From the NCBI RefSeq assembly GCF_007923445.1, contig NZ_VOJI01000014.1:1-64000 (forward strand): a stretch of 64,000 bases of DNA. Direction: 5' to 3'. Positions 9,986-20,054 of this stretch are shown piece by piece. Each line of letters opens with the position of its first letter. Position 1 is the first letter of the stretch. This DNA is from Puniceibacterium confluentis. Its GTDB lineage: Bacteria > Pseudomonadota > Alphaproteobacteria > Rhodobacterales > Rhodobacteraceae. The position numbers and the translations under genes were made by a program. The notes below the pieces were generated by a model. The model was given only the letters and a program-made list of their open reading frames with translations, was not told the origin of the DNA and ran no database searches.

Positions 9986-10008
9986 GTGCTGCCCCGCCAG
10001 GGGCGCAC
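9986..10008. terminator. Hairpin between convergent mtlK and xylB
   Basis: GTGC-t-GCCCC / GGGGCGCAC with a GCCA loop, followed by TTCTC on the plus strand. It lies in the 39-bp gap between two convergent stops and is the only candidate terminator there. The U-run is weak. Confidence 0.4.
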
Positions 10009-10011
10009 TTC

Positions 10012-11469
10012 TCAGCGTGCCAGGTCGCGCATCGGTTGCAATGCGGTGTAAAGTGCACGGTAGGCCGTCAGGCGCGCGACATGTCTGCCGGCGTCCCGCG
10101 GTGCAAACTCTGCCGTGATCTCTGGTCGGCGGCCGATGTCGCTGACCCGCGCCGCCCCGGCCGCCACGGCGGCAAGCCGTGCTGCGCCCAGTGCCGGGCC
10201 GACGGCGGAATCCTCGCCCCGGTGCAGGGGGCGTTCGATCACATCCGCGATTGTCTGCAACAACAGGTCACTCTTGCTGCCGCCGCCAATGGCAAGAAGG
10301 GGCGCCGGAACCGTCGTAACCGCGGCAATGGCATCCCGGGCATCGGCAAAACTGTACGCGATGGCGTCGATGATCGCCCGCATCATGGCCCCGCGTCCGG
10401 TGTCGTTTTCCAGACCGTAAAACGCGCCGCGGATGCGGGAATCGCCGTGCGGCGTACGCTCGCCGGTCAGATAGGGCAGGAACAGCGGAATCCGGTCCGG
10501 ATCGGCTTCCGCGGCCTCGGACAGCAGGCTGGCAACCGACAACCCGGTCATCTCGGAAAACCAGCCCATGGGCCGCGCCCCGTTCAGCATCGCAGCCATC
10601 TGGAACCATTGGCCCGGGATGCAATGGGCAAAGGAATGGATGCCCCTGTCGGGCGCTGCACGGTAGGTGCCGGTGGTGACAAACAGCTGCCCGGATGTGC
10701 CAAGCGAGACAAAACCGGCGCCGTCCGCCACCGCTCCGACGGCAATGGCACCGGCGGCGGCATCTCCGCCGCCCGCAGCGATGGGGATCCCCTCGGGCAG
10801 GCCCAGAAGCCGCGCCGCCTGACCGGTCAGATGGCCCGCGATCTCGGAGCCCTCGCAGACCCGTGGCAACCAGGCGGGGTCGGTGGCCGTTGCCGCGCAG
10901 AGTTCCGGTGACCAGCGGCGCGCGGCCTGATCAAACCACCAGGTGCCGGCCGCGTCGCAGGGATCGGTGACAAGGTCGCCATGCAGCTGCAGACCGATGT
11001 AATCCTTGGGCAGCAGGACGTGGCGGATTCGGGCGTAGGTCCCGGGTTCATTTGTCTTGAGCCACAGGATCTTGGGCGCGGTAAAGCCCACCATCGGGCG
11101 CACGCCGGCCCGCTCGGCAAGGCCGGTGGCGTCCTGCATCAGCGTGGCGCATTCGGCGTCGCTGCGTCCGTCGTTCCACAGGATCGCCGGGCGGATCACC
11201 TGACGGTCGGCGTCCAGCAGCACCGCCCCGTGCATTTGTCCCGACAGGCCAATACCCCGCAGCGCCCTGCGGGCGGCCGGGCGGATCTCGAGCACTTCCG
11301 CCACCGCCTGACGCACCGCAATCCACCAGTCTTCGGGGTTCTGTTCGCTGAACCCGGCACGCGGATGGGAGATCTCAAGCGGTGCCGAGGCCGAGGCCAG
11401 CGGCAGCAGGTCTTCATCCGTCAGGCTGACCTTGACGCCCGAGGTTCCGATATCAATGCCGATGAACAT
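10012..11469 (-). CDS. xylB: Xylulokinase (FGGY-family carbohydrate kinase)
   Basis: 485 residues. The N-terminal phosphate-binding motif DIGTSGVKVSL is at residues 5-15, SGQMHGAVLLD near 75 carries the xylulokinase-type QMHG active-site signature, and GGGSKSDLLLQ near 390 is the C-terminal ATP-binding region. It phosphorylates D-xylulose for the pentose phosphate pathway. Convergent with mtlK and presumably needed when arabitol or xylitol is oxidised to xylulose by the polyol dehydrogenases next door. Confidence 0.9.
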   Translation of the reverse strand: MFIGIDIGTSGVKVSLTDEDLLPLASASAPLEISHPRAGFSEQNPEDWWIAVRQAVAEVLEIRPAARRALRGIGLSGQMHGAVLLDADRQVIRPAILWNDGRSDAECATLMQDATGLAERAGVRPMVGFTAPKILWLKTNEPGTYARIRHVLLPKDYIGLQLHGDLVTDPCDAAGTWWFDQAARRWSPELCAATATDPAWLPRVCEGSEIAGHLTGQAARLLGLPEGIPIAAGGGDAAAGAIAVGAVADGAGFVSLGTSGQLFVTTGTYRAAPDRGIHSFAHCIPGQWFQMAAMLNGARPMGWFSEMTGLSVASLLSEAAEADPDRIPLFLPYLTGERTPHGDSRIRGAFYGLENDTGRGAMMRAIIDAIAYSFADARDAIAAVTTVPAPLLAIGGGSKSDLLLQTIADVIERPLHRGEDSAVGPALGAARLAAVAAGAARVSDIGRRPEITAEFAPRDAGRHVARLTAYRALYTALQPMRDLAR

Positions 11470-11574
11470 ATGCTGCCCTCTTCTCGTTCGCGCCGCACTC
11501 TAGTCGCTGGCGGTGTGGGGGCAATCCACAAGTGGTCAGGGTTCGGGGCACCGCGCACGCAGCCATGACTGCGT

Positions 11575-12645
11575 TCACTGATACCCCGTCATCTCGAGGT
11601 ATCCGCGGCCGCTGTGGCTGCCCTCAAAGCGGATCGGACCTTCCCAGTAGGCGAAGGCCGTGCCCATCCAGGCCTGCGGATTCAGCGGCGTGGTCTCGAT
11701 CGTGACGCCGCGCGCAGGCAGCGCCACGCGCCATCGTACCGGCACCCGCCGTCCGGCGACCTCGGCCACCTCCAGCGGTTCGAGCGTCAATGCGCCGTCG
11801 CCATAGGCCGTCGCCGCGCCCTCGGCGGAAATCCAGGTGGCGGATGTGAAATGTGTCCCGGACCCGTCGCGCAGGCCGAATCCCATCAGCCGCGTGCCGT
11901 CGTCGAATTGCAGCGACAGCCAGTCCCATCCGTCCTGATCCGCCGCCAGTGGCTGCGACGACCATTCCCGGTCAAGCCAGGCCTGGCCGGTCACCGCAAC
12001 CGCGCCTTCGGGCAGCGTCAGTGTTCCGCTGACCCGGTAGAAAGGTTGCGAATAGTAATGGCTTGCCTCTCCGGTCGGCGATTTCACCGAAAAGCCCTGC
12101 TCCCCCTGAAGCACCAGCGGGCCGTCCGCATTCAGACTCAGATCATAGTGAAAATCGGCGCCCCGCGCGTGCAGTTCGATGGCGTCCAGTGGATCACCCG
12201 CGTCCGCAACGCTGCGCAGCGCCCAGTCGTCGATCCACGCTTCGAACGGCGCAGCGCTGACACCCGCCTGACCGATGCCACCGCGTGCCAGCTTTTCCGC
12301 ATAGCGGTGGCTTCGGGCCGAGGTCAGCGCCGCGTGGCCCATCCAGAGTTGCGGTGTCTGCCAGCCGGTGCCCGCCTCGGGCGACAGGGCCGAGCGGAAC
12401 AGCGTCCATTGCACGCCGTATTCCTGTCCGTCCGCACCTGTCAACGTTGCGGTCACGTACCACCATTCGATGCGGAATTCGGGGTGAGGGCCATGATCCA
12501 GAGGAAAAGTGAAGGTCTTGTCCGGGTCCGGCAAGGCAAAGCCGTCGGACCCGGTGCCGAGCCCGGCAAAGCCCTGCGCGCTGACAATCGAGGCGATGCA
12601 CAGCCAGGCAACCGAAAAGCTCAAGGTGCAGACCCTAGCGATCAT
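11575..12645 (-). CDS. AttH / CrtC-like lipocalin-domain secreted protein
   Basis: About 356 residues. An N-terminal signal peptide (MIARVCTLSFSVAWLCIASIVSAQ) precedes the two-domain lipocalin fold of the CrtC/AttH family. Typical motifs are FPLDHGPHPEFRIEWWYVTATL near residue 50 and WLDREWSSQ near 235. The start at 12645 overlaps the end of the permease gene (AATGATCGCTAG), indicating coupling. Although similar proteins are named carotenoid 1,2-hydratase, the partnership with an ABC ATPase and FtsX-type permease matches the AttEFGH arrangement, not carotenoid synthesis. Its ligand, presumably a lipid or lipoprotein, is unknown. Confidence 0.75.
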   Translation of the reverse strand: MIARVCTLSFSVAWLCIASIVSAQGFAGLGTGSDGFALPDPDKTFTFPLDHGPHPEFRIEWWYVTATLTGADGQEYGVQWTLFRSALSPEAGTGWQTPQLWMGHAALTSARSHRYAEKLARGGIGQAGVSAAPFEAWIDDWALRSVADAGDPLDAIELHARGADFHYDLSLNADGPLVLQGEQGFSVKSPTGEASHYYSQPFYRVSGTLTLPEGAVAVTGQAWLDREWSSQPLAADQDGWDWLSLQFDDGTRLMGFGLRDGSGTHFTSATWISAEGAATAYGDGALTLEPLEVAEVAGRRVPVRWRVALPARGVTIETTPLNPQAWMGTAFAYWEGPIRFEGSHSGRGYLEMTGYQ

Positions 12646-15031
12646 TTGCAAACACCCGCAGCAGGTGACCGCCGGGCATCGCCAGCAGCCGCCAGACCGG
12701 CCAGACACTGGCCAGCAACGCCGCCGTCAGCGCCCAGAATCCCAGCCACAGCCAGCCACCGGGAAACACCATCATCGGCAGGCGCCAGCCAAAGGCCTGC
12801 ACGTTCACCACCGCCAGCAGCACCCAGGCCAGCGCCAGGCCGACAGGCACGGCCAGGGCCCAGGTCAGGGCTGCCAAAAGCGCCGTCCGTGCCAGCTCTG
12901 TCAGAGCGATCCGTCGCGGCGCCACCCCCATCGCCCAGACCGGCGCCACCTGTGGCAGACGCAGCGCCGACAGTGTCAGCAGGCTGGTCAGCAGGGCAAA
13001 ACCCGCAACCCCAAGGGTCAGCACGTTCAGCGCGCCGGTCACGACAAAGGTCTGGTCAAAGATCCGCAGGGACGCGGCCTTGACCGCGCCTTGGTCGCGC
13101 AGGGCGTCCGCGGGCAGGTCGAAGCGTTGCCTCAGCTCGGCGATCATCCCGGGCACCGCTGCCGGGGCAAGCCGCACCGCAAAGCGCAACTGTGGCTGGT
13201 CCGGGTAGCGCGCGGCCAGTGCATCCATGCCGACGATCAGCTGCGCCGACGGATTGCCGTAATCGGAATAGATGCCGACGACCGGAACGGTCCAGCCATC
13301 CCCCAGCGCGAGCGGATCGCCCAGCGCCAGCCTGTCCCGCCGTGCCATCTGTTCGTTGACCAACACGCCGTTGCCTGCCGCCAGACTGTCCCATGCATCC
13401 GTCCGCGACGACAGAAGCGGCCAGTTCTCGCGGTAGGTGGCATGGTCCACCACGCCGTAGATCTGCGCGGGGGCGCCCCGCAGCGTGACCGGAACCGACC
13501 AGTTCGGCAGCACCGCATCACTGCGGGACGCGAGGTAGCCGGTGACTGCGGCGGCCTCCTCCGCGGTGCGGGTGGTCAGGTAAAGCTCGGGCGCCAGTCG
13601 CTGGTCCAGCCAGCCTACAAAGGTGGTGCGAAAGGATCCGACCATCGTGCCGACGCCGACATTGGCCGCCAGGGCCAGCAGCAGGGCCATCAGGGCCAGG
13701 GACAGGGCCGGAACCTGTTGACGGGCATCGGCAAGCAGCCATTCTGCCATCGGGCCGCGCGCGAACCGCGCCGCGCCGCGCAACAGCGCCAGCAGCAGCA
13801 TGGGCAGCGCCAGCGCCGAACCGACCAGCAGGGCGGCGAGGCAGGCAAATCCGGCCATCAGCGACCCCCCCCACAATGCCAGCCCCGCCGCAGCAAACAG
13901 CAGGCAGAGGGCGGCTGCGGTCTGCACCCGGATCGCCCGGGCCGAGGCCATGGCCCAGGCCCGTGGCTGCGCCGGGGCCAGCAGCGGCATCCGCGCCACC
14001 CGCCACAGCGCCTGCGCACCCGCTGCGGCCGCCCCGAGCAGCGTGATCACCAGCGCCGAGGCCGCCCAGAAGGGATCAAAGCTCAGCGTGCCGGACACCT
14101 GTGCGCCGTATAACCCGCGCAGGGTGCCGGCGACCCCTGGCAGCAGCGCCGCGGCGATGCCGTACCCCAGGGCCATCCCGACCACCGCCGCAACCAGCGC
14201 GATTGCAGCCAGTTCGGCCGCAAGCAGCAGCATCAGCCGGCGCAGACTGACCCCCAGTGCCCGCAGGGTCCGGACCGCGGCGCGCCGCTGTTCGAAGGCA
14301 AGCCCTATGGCCGACTGCACGATGAACAACCCGACCGCGAAGGACAGCAGGCCAAAGGCGGTGAGGTTGAGGTGAAAGCTGTCGGTCAGCTGGGCCAGCG
14401 ACGACGTATCGTCAGGTGTGACACGGTCAAGGGCGGTGAGACTCTCCAGCGGTGCCAAGCCCGACGGCTGGCTCCGCGCAATCAGAAGGTGGCTGATCCG
14501 GTCGGTGCGCAACAGTCGCTGCGCGACGCCGATGTCGGTGATCGCTGTTCCCGGCGGCACATCAGCGGACAGGCGCAGCGGCGGCAGATCCGCCCCCTTG
14601 AGCTCGGCCGCCGTTTCCGGGGCAACCAGCAGGACGCCGTCTCGGACAAACGCGGCCAGTGCGTCCGCGTCGCCGGCAAGCGGGGCCAGCGCGGGCTGTG
14701 GCGGCGCGCTCAGCGGGTCGATGCCGACAATCCGCAACCCCGGCAGCAGCCGCCCCTCGACCACCGGGCTCAGATCCCAGCCAGCGCGCCGCAACGCCAC
14801 GTATTGCTGCAGGGTGACGCCGCCGGGGGTCTGCAGGCGATCGAGCTGGTCCTGCCCCATCAGCGCCGCGGCACGTCCGTAGCTGGCCCGGGCCTCGGCG
14901 TTGATTGCCTGCACGCCGGACCACAATGCCGTCGCCAGAGCCAGCCCCAGCACCAGGGTCACCAGTTGCACCGGGTGGCGGCGCCAATGCGACCAGAGCG
15001 CCTGGAACACCGCCGCGTTCACCGCAGGCAT
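12635..15031 (-). CDS. FtsX/MacB-type ABC transporter permease (AttFG-like)
   Basis: 798 residues with an N-terminal membrane anchor (about residues 19-38), a large extracytoplasmic domain, three helices around 260-390, several further helices, and a second FtsX domain at the C-terminus (about 690-790). This is the duplicated layout of permeases that extract lipophilic cargo rather than import solutes. It overlaps the ATPase gene by 13 bp and the AttH-like gene by 11 bp, so the three form one unit. Very high GC and Ala/Leu content. Confidence 0.8.
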   Translation of the reverse strand: MPAVNAAVFQALWSHWRRHPVQLVTLVLGLALATALWSGVQAINAEARASYGRAAALMGQDQLDRLQTPGGVTLQQYVALRRAGWDLSPVVEGRLLPGLRIVGIDPLSAPPQPALAPLAGDADALAAFVRDGVLLVAPETAAELKGADLPPLRLSADVPPGTAITDIGVAQRLLRTDRISHLLIARSQPSGLAPLESLTALDRVTPDDTSSLAQLTDSFHLNLTAFGLLSFAVGLFIVQSAIGLAFEQRRAAVRTLRALGVSLRRLMLLLAAELAAIALVAAVVGMALGYGIAAALLPGVAGTLRGLYGAQVSGTLSFDPFWAASALVITLLGAAAAGAQALWRVARMPLLAPAQPRAWAMASARAIRVQTAAALCLLFAAAGLALWGGSLMAGFACLAALLVGSALALPMLLLALLRGAARFARGPMAEWLLADARQQVPALSLALMALLLALAANVGVGTMVGSFRTTFVGWLDQRLAPELYLTTRTAEEAAAVTGYLASRSDAVLPNWSVPVTLRGAPAQIYGVVDHATYRENWPLLSSRTDAWDSLAAGNGVLVNEQMARRDRLALGDPLALGDGWTVPVVGIYSDYGNPSAQLIVGMDALAARYPDQPQLRFAVRLAPAAVPGMIAELRQRFDLPADALRDQGAVKAASLRIFDQTFVVTGALNVLTLGVAGFALLTSLLTLSALRLPQVAPVWAMGVAPRRIALTELARTALLAALTWALAVPVGLALAWVLLAVVNVQAFGWRLPMMVFPGGWLWLGFWALTAALLASVWPVWRLLAMPGGHLLRVFANDR

Positions 15032-15672
15032 CCTTCCTGCAGATGGACCACCCGGCTCAGACGGGCAGCAAGCCGGGGCGAGTGGGTGACCATCAGCAGG
15101 GCCGAGCGGCTGCGCGCCACACCGTCCAGCAGCAGCTCCAGTACCGCGTCCGCCGTCGCTTCGTCCAGGTTGCCGGTGGGTTCGTCCGCCAGCACCAGCT
15201 CGGGGCGGACTGCCAGCGCGCGACCGATGGCCACCCGCTGTTGCTGCCCGCCCGAAAGCTGTTCGGGGTAGCGGTCCAGCAGCGTCGACAGCCCCAGGCG
15301 CGCCGTGATTTCGCCCTGCCAGTCGGGATCGAGAACCCCGGCCAGCCGCGCCTGAAACTTGAGGTTCTGCACCACGGTCAGAGACGGGATCAGGTTGAGC
15401 TGCTGGAAGATCACGCTGACCTGGCGCCGCCGCACCCGGGCGCGGCCCGCTTCGTCCAGGTTGTGCAGGGGGGCGCCTTGCAGGGTGATGGTCCCGCTGT
15501 CCGGCACGTCAAGACACCCCAGCAGGTGCAGCAAGGTGCTTTTGCCGGAGCCGCTTTCCCCGGTCAGGGCGACACTTTCGCCGGCGGCCACATCGACCGA
15601 CACCCCGCGCAGCACCTGAAGCGGGCCTTCGGAGGTGATGAAGCTTTTGGTCAGATCGCGGGCAGACAGCAC
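15019..15672 (-). CDS. LolD/MacB-type ABC transporter ATPase (AttE-like)
   Basis: About 217 residues from the GTG at 15672, chosen because AAGGACC lies just upstream; upstream in-frame ATG starts lack a site. Walker A GESGSGKST, Q-loop in IFQQLNLIPSLT, signature [16 protein letters not shown], Walker B LVLADEPTGNLD, H-loop MVTHSPRLA. The length is normal for the LolD/FtsE class. It powers the adjacent FtsX-type permease. Confidence 0.88.
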   Translation of the reverse strand: MLSARDLTKSFITSEGPLQVLRGVSVDVAAGESVALTGESGSGKSTLLHLLGCLDVPDSGTITLQGAPLHNLDEAGRARVRRRQVSVIFQQLNLIPSLTVVQNLKFQARLAGVLDPDWQGEITARLGLSTLLDRYPEQLSGGQQQRVAIGRALAVRPELVLADEPTGNLDEATADAVLELLLDGVARSRSALLMVTHSPRLAARLSRVVHLQEGCLR

Positions 15673-15909
15673 CTGTGGTCCTTTCAGATGTCTTACCCCG
15701 ATACCTAGCAGGCTTTGCACGGTCTTAAACCCCGGTGCCACACCCCCGGTGTCACGCCGGGTTTCGCGCAGATGTCGGCCATTGCAACTCCGCCGCCAGC
15801 CCGCGGGTGGTCGATTGCCGGATCTCCGGTCGCCGCAGTCCCGGGGTGCGGCGGGGCCGCCCCCGCAGGGGGCCGCCCGCGCGTGTGCCGGATCGGGTGC
15901 GCGCGCCGG

Positions 15910-17157
15910 TCAGCCGGACTTGCGCCGGCTTTCGACTTTGGAAAAACCCGCCATGCTGGCATAGCCGCCGACAATCCTCTGCCGCGCCTCGAGGCTCAGG
16001 ACATCGTCGATCCGGTCGAACCCGGCGGGGGCCAGTTTCTCCACAGCGTCGATCACACGTTCCGGGCCGCCCAGCCGGTTGGTGCGCACCACCTCTGCCG
16101 TCTTGGGCAGCCGGTCCTTTTCATAGGCCCAAAGGGCGGCACGCGGGTGTTCGCCCCGTGCCAGAGCATCGGCGATGCAGCGCGCGTCCAGAATGGCCTG
16201 GCTCGCGCCGTTCGAGCCCACGGGATACATCGGATGCGCCGCATCCCCCAACAGGGTCACGCGGCCAAAGGTCCAGCGGGGCAGGGGGTCGCGGTCGGCC
16301 ATCGGGTATTCAAAGATCGCCGGTGTGGCCCGCACCAGACCCTCGATGTCCATGCCGGGCACGCTGAAGCGTCTGGCATGCGGCAGCACCGTGGCGAGTG
16401 GCACCTGTCGCGACCAGTTGTCCGGCGGCGGTCCCGAGACGGCGGGATCCTTGATACGGATGTTCACCACCCAGTTGGTCAGCTGTTTGCCGTCCCTGGC
16501 GGGCGCAATGGGGTAGAGCACGAATTTGCCGCCGAGCCCGCCACCGATGGCCATGCTTTCGCCGTCAAGCCAGACCGGCCACTCCGCCGCGCCGCGCCAC
16601 ATGGCCACGCCCTGCCAGCTGGGCGCGCCTTCGTCCGGGTAGAATGTCTTGCGACCCTGGGAATGGATGCCGTCGGCACAGATCAGCACATCGCCGCGCG
16701 CGGTCAGCCCGGCGCCGCCTTCGACCGAGTCGGTGAAATGCGCGGTCACACCGCCTTCGTCCTGCACAAAGCCGGCCAGCCTGCGCCCGGTCAGCACCGC
16801 CTCGGGACCGATACGGTCTGTCACCGCGTCATAGATCAGCTTTTGCAGGCGCCCGCGATGAATCGAGAATTGCGGCACTTCATGCCCGGCATAGGTGCCG
16901 CGCAACTCGGACCAGACCTCTTGCCCCTGCCTGGTGAGGTACGACAGCTTGCGGGTCCGCACGCCGACGCGGTCCAGCGCGGGCAGCAGGCCCAGCGCCT
17001 CGAGTTCGCGGATGGCATGGGGCAGCACGTTGATGCCGACCCCGACCTCGCGCACGTCGCGCGCGGCCTCGAACAGTTGCACGGCAATGCCGCGCTGGTG
17101 CAGCATCAGTGCTGTCACCAGACCGCCGATACCGGCGCCTGCGATCAGGACCTTCAT
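15910..17157 (-). CDS. FAD-dependent aromatic monooxygenase (PhzS / salicylate hydroxylase-like)
   Basis: 415 residues. FAD Rossmann motif GAGIGGLVTALMLHQRG at the N-terminus, RGRLQKL near 110, DG motif CADGIHSQGR near 180, and the GD motif LLGDAAHPMYPVGSNGASQAI near 310. Class A flavoprotein hydroxylases of this type hydroxylate or oxidatively decarboxylate aromatic acids with NAD(P)H and O2. It is the distal gene of the left arm of the aromatic island, 3 bp after a cupin gene and downstream of a LivKHMGF importer. Its substrate is unknown; a salicylate, anthranilate or hydroxykynurenine-type acid is plausible. Confidence 0.78.
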   Translation of the reverse strand: MKVLIAGAGIGGLVTALMLHQRGIAVQLFEAARDVREVGVGINVLPHAIRELEALGLLPALDRVGVRTRKLSYLTRQGQEVWSELRGTYAGHEVPQFSIHRGRLQKLIYDAVTDRIGPEAVLTGRRLAGFVQDEGGVTAHFTDSVEGGAGLTARGDVLICADGIHSQGRKTFYPDEGAPSWQGVAMWRGAAEWPVWLDGESMAIGGGLGGKFVLYPIAPARDGKQLTNWVVNIRIKDPAVSGPPPDNWSRQVPLATVLPHARRFSVPGMDIEGLVRATPAIFEYPMADRDPLPRWTFGRVTLLGDAAHPMYPVGSNGASQAILDARCIADALARGEHPRAALWAYEKDRLPKTAEVVRTNRLGGPERVIDAVEKLAPAGFDRIDDVLSLEARQRIVGGYASMAGFSKVESRRKSG

Positions 17158-17160
17158 GGC

Positions 17161-17619
17161 TTACGCCTCCTCTGGCGGGGGCAGGAAATCGACCTCGTGC
17201 TGAGCCGAAATTGCGACGACATCCGCCGGGTTTGCCTTGGGGCCCAGATTGTGCAGCGCCCAGAACAGATCATACAGGCGCCGGGACGGAGCGACCCAGA
17301 ACAGACACTTGATCGTCGTCTCGGTCTTGTTGAAGATCCCGTGCGGGATGCCCATCGGCAGGCGGATCAGATCGCCGGGTTCGGCGTAGGCCTCGACGCC
17401 ATTGAGCAGCAGATCGAACCGGCCTTCGAGCACGTAGATGAATTCGTCCTGATGCGGGTGGATATGCGGCGGCACAAAGGTGCCTTGGGGCAGGGTCGCA
17501 TGCCAGGACAAGGAGCTTTCGGAATGCTGCTTGGGCACATAGGTCTGCCCGAGGATGTTCCAGCTGATATCCTCCAATCCGGAACCGGCCTTGGTCACTC
17601 CTGGGATCATCTTCATCAT
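17161..17619 (-). CDS. Cupin-domain protein, paralogue 1
   Basis: 152 residues from the ATG at 17619, chosen because AAAGGA precedes it. Cupin motif 1 is present as FVPPHIHPHQDEFIYVLEG (metal-ligand His, His and Glu) near residue 50, and motif 2 as GDLIRLPMGIPHGIFN. A conserved tail AEHEVDFLPPP-like segment (SAQHEVDFLPPPEEA) ends the protein. It is clearly paralogous to the cupin at 31.5-32.0 kb, which shares FVPPHIHP-QDE, MGI-HGIFN, VAPSR and HEVDFLPPP. Could be a metal-dependent dioxygenase or isomerase of the aromatic pathway; no specific reaction can be assigned. Confidence 0.75.
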   Translation of the reverse strand: MMKMIPGVTKAGSGLEDISWNILGQTYVPKQHSESSLSWHATLPQGTFVPPHIHPHQDEFIYVLEGRFDLLLNGVEAYAEPGDLIRLPMGIPHGIFNKTETTIKCLFWVAPSRRLYDLFWALHNLGPKANPADVVAISAQHEVDFLPPPEEA

Positions 17620-17638
17620 CTTTGTCCTTTGCATTACG

Positions 17639-18324
<686 letters not shown>

Positions 18325-18325
<1 letters not shown>

Positions 18326-19074
18326 CAGGCCGCCTCCTCGTCACCCAGATAGGCCGCGCGCACCTTGGGGTCGTTGCGGATCACCTCCGGGCTGCCCGAG
18401 GCGATGATCTCGCCATAGACCAGCACCGAAATCCGGTCGGCAAGGGCAAACACCGCCTCCATGTCATGTTCAATCAGCACGGTCGCATACCGTCCCTTGA
18501 GCGCGCGCAATCGCTGCACAAAGGCCTCTGCCTCTTCGCCGCCTGTCCCGGCGAGTGGTTCGTCCAGCAGCAATACCTTGGGCTGGGTCGCCAGTGCGAT
18601 CGCCAGCTCCAGCCGACGATGTTCGCCGTGTGACAGCGCCGAGGCGCGCAGCCCGGCGCGATCCTCGAGCCCGGCATCGGCCAATGCGGCCATCGCGGCA
18701 TCGTTCAGCGCCGCCTCTTGCGCCACCGGCGCAAAGAACCGGTAGGACGAGCCCGAGCGCGCCTGCACCGCAATCGCAACATTCTCAAGCACGCTGAAGC
18801 GCGGCAGGATCGAGGTGATCTGGAACGAGCGCGCCAGTCCCAGGCGCACCCGCTCGGCCATCGAGCGCCGGGTGATATCGCGCCCTTCCAGCGACACGGA
18901 ACCGGAATCCGGCGCGTTCTGCCCCGAAAGCTGGCCGATCAGCGTGGTCTTGCCCGCGCCGTTGGGGCCGATGATGGCGTGCAACTCGCCGGGTGCGACA
19001 TCCAGCGAGACATTGCGGGTCACCTCGAGCGCGCCGTAGTTCTTGCAGAGGTTGCGGACGGACAGCAGGCTCAT
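18325..19074 (-). CDS. livG: Branched-chain-amino-acid-type ABC transporter ATPase (LivG-like)
   Basis: 249 residues. Walker A GPNGAGKTT near 36, signature variant LSHGEHRRLELAIALA near 147 (LSHGE in place of LSGGQ, as is usual for LivG relatives), Walker B KVLLLDEPLAG. Overlaps livM by 4 bp and livF by one base. Confidence 0.88.
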
Positions 19075-20054
19075 TTCCGGGCCCCCTTCAGACGTTCCAG
19101 CGCACCGGTGATGCCATGCGGCGAATACAGCACCATCAGGATCAGGAAGACCCCGAAAAGCAGCCGCCAGTGTTCGGTCAGCATGGCCAGCCAGTCTTCG
19201 AGCAGCAGCGCGACAACCGCGCCGCCGATGGCGCCGGTCAGATTGCCGATCCCGCCCAGCACCACCATCACGATCAACTCACCCGAGCGGTGCCAGGACA
19301 TGAAGGCAGGCGAGACGAACTCGGCCTGATTGGCGAGGATCACGCCGGCAACAGAGGTCATGCAGCCGGAAATCACAAAGGCAGTCAGCTGGTAGCGGAA
19401 GGGGGAAAGGCCAATCGCCTCCATCCGCACCGGGTTTTCGCGGGTGCCGATCAGGACACGGCCAAAACGCGATCCGACAATGCGCGTCGCCACGGCGAAC
19501 AAAGCGATCAGCAACGCGAGTGCGACATAGAACATCACCAGATCGCTTTCCAGCGCGTCCCGGCCGAACAGCGTCGAGCGGGACTGCAACGGCGTGCCGT
19601 CATCGCCGCCGTAGGCCGAGAGCGAGACAAAGAAGAAATAGGCCATTTGCCCGAAGGCGAGGGTGATCATGATGAAATACACCCCCCGCGTGCGCAGCGA
19701 AATCGCCCCGGTGATAGCGGCAAACACCGCCGACAGCAGGACGGCAAAGAGGATGTGCACCAGCAGATCCGTCACGCCATAGCTGTTCAGGATCGCCACG
19801 GCATAGGCACCAAACCCGAGGTAGGCGGCGTGACCGAAGCTGACCATTGCGCCGTAGCCCAGGATCAGGTCCAGCGCCATCGCCGCGATGGCATAGGCGA
19901 GGATCCGGGTGCCGATCAGCATCAGGAACGGGTCGTCCGTCAGGGCGGCGATCAGCGGGAGCGCGGCGAAACCGGCAAAGATCAGCAGCGCCAGCCAGAT
20001 ACGGGCCGACATCAGCACCGGGCGGCGCGTCGCGGACTGAACGAACGCGCTCAT
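19071..20054 (-). CDS. livM: Branched-chain-amino-acid-type ABC transporter permease (LivM-like)
   Basis: 327 residues, about nine to ten hydrophobic segments, with the LivM signatures LDLILGYGAMVSFGHAAYLGFGAY near 60 and GRVLIGTRENPVRMEAIGLS near 210, and the conserved loop GGIGNLTGAIGGAVV near 275. Overlaps livH by 4 bp. Confidence 0.88.
   Translation of the reverse strand: MSAFVQSATRRPVLMSARIWLALLIFAGFAALPLIAALTDDPFLMLIGTRILAYAIAAMALDLILGYGAMVSFGHAAYLGFGAYAVAILNSYGVTDLLVHILFAVLLSAVFAAITGAISLRTRGVYFIMITLAFGQMAYFFFVSLSAYGGDDGTPLQSRSTLFGRDALESDLVMFYVALALLIALFAVATRIVGSRFGRVLIGTRENPVRMEAIGLSPFRYQLTAFVISGCMTSVAGVILANQAEFVSPAFMSWHRSGELIVMVVLGGIGNLTGAIGGAVVALLLEDWLAMLTEHWRLLFGVFLILMVLYSPHGITGALERLKGARK

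Noticed and set aside
11575-12645. Carotenoid 1,2-hydratase (CrtC)
   Set aside because: Sequence family is shared, but no carotenoid gene is nearby and the operon is an AttEFGH-like exporter.
12509-14113. 534-codon plus-strand open frame rich in Gln and Arg
   Set aside because: Antisense to the FtsX-type permease; low-complexity shadow.
15742-15909. GC-rich repeats between the exporter ATPase and the FAD monooxygenase
   Set aside because: GCCCCC-gca-GGGGGC is a 6-bp stem within very GC-rich DNA; no T-run and no reason to call it a terminator or repeat family.
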